Source: an uncultured Pseudomonadota bacterium (GTDB lineage: Bacteria; Bdellovibrionota_B; Oligoflexia; Oligoflexales; CAIYRB01). Taken from it: a stretch of DNA of 64,000 nucleotides. The notes below the pieces were generated by a model. The model had not been told where the DNA came from. It did not search any database and was given only the letters and a program-made list of their open reading frames with translations. The stretch covers positions 1 through 64,000 of the forward strand of contig CAIWTN010000015.1 in NCBI GenBank assembly GCA_903915625.1, read 5' to 3'. Position 1 is the first letter of the stretch, and each line of letters starts with the position of its first letter. Position numbers and translations under genes: made by a program. Below are positions 63,935 through 64,000 of this stretch, piece after piece.

Positions 63935-64000
63935 ATGACCTCTAATCTATCAGCCAATGCTCCAGTCATCACAGGCATGGGGCATTTCTTTCCGTCCACC
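63935..64000 (+). CDS. Start of a probable 3-oxoacyl-ACP synthase III (partial)
   Basis: 22 codons to the window end: a polar start, then APVITGMGHFFPST. The segment resembles the first strand and turn of FabH-type ketoacyl synthases (I.GxG.YLP). GGAG lies about six bases before the ATG. The position after fabG fits. Too little sequence to be sure. Confidence 0.5.
   Translation, partial: MTSNLSANAPVITGMGHFFPST

Noticed and set aside
1..64000. tRNA, rRNA, CRISPR arrays, insertion sequences, prophage or integrase genes
   Set aside because: None seen; intergenic gaps are short and contain no cloverleaf, regular spacer repeats or transposase-like frames.

Overview
The window is a gene-dense stretch of chromosome from a Gram-negative bacterium, close to 50% G+C by eye. 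Evidence for a double membrane is strong: TamB, an Omp85 barrel protein, LemA, a MotA/MotB stator, a MltD-type transglycosylase, many signal peptides and about nine lipoboxes. Several families point to the Bdellovibrionota/Oligoflexia or Myxococcota side of the old Deltaproteobacteria, though no rRNA is present to settle it. These include Cys-rich lipoproteins, an AgmX/PglI-like lipoprotein domain, an ExeA-type ATPase beside a receiver-TPR protein, a large SpoIIE-type phosphatase and an XPB-Bax1 pair. I see no tRNA, rRNA, CRISPR array, insertion sequence, phage or integrase gene; it reads as core chromosome. No gene-free stretch clearly exceeds 300 bases.

Layout. 0.1-3 kb: a PilZ protein, proC and a lipoprotein. 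3-7.6 kb (minus): a compact run motA-motB-clpS-clpA-DUF2007-DUF167. 7.9-13.3 kb: an HTH plus inactive ImmA/IrrE-like protein, a three-repeat Cys protein, a basic membrane protein, yhbY, proline dehydrogenase and a lipoprotein. 13.3-20 kb (minus): RDD protein, rhomboid protease, the LemA/YgcG/TPM group, and a MltD-type transglycosylase with a Cys-rich lipoprotein. 20-26 kb (minus): metH, maf, purD. 26-28 kb: two small membrane proteins that converge on, and overlap, an AgmX-like lipoprotein. 28-34.4 kb (plus): receiver-TPR protein, ExeA-like ATPase, TamB. 34.4-40.4 kb (minus): SpoIIE-type phosphatase, lipoprotein, and a protein resembling the N-terminal part of vitellogenin/MTP lipid-transfer proteins. 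40.4-43.6 kb (plus): a 996-residue Omp85 protein. 43.6-47.5 kb: an exported GH1 glycosidase facing galT-galK. 47.6-51 kb: a second copy of the 1.5-2.5 kb lipoprotein family, an exported GDPD phosphodiesterase and an exported M28 peptidase. 51-53.6 kb (minus): XPB-like helicase and Bax1-like nuclease. 53.6-64 kb: a propeller-like protein, a HEAT-repeat protein with a HEPN-like end, a dihaem lipoprotein, Cys-rich protein, TMTC-like membrane protein, alpha/beta hydrolase, lipoprotein, FabG and the start of a probable FabH.

The most unusual region is 30-43.6 kb. TamB and an Omp85 barrel, the classical inner-to-outer-membrane bridge pair, flank a three-gene minus-strand operon whose last product looks like a eukaryotic-type large lipid transfer protein. 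The lipoprotein beside it may supply the missing lipid-cavity part. This suggests an envelope lipid or lipoprotein transport system, possibly controlled by the SpoIIE phosphatase; this is inference from sequence resemblance and position. Two further proteins (7.9-8.8 kb and 62-63 kb) look like metallopeptidases that have lost the HExxH site.
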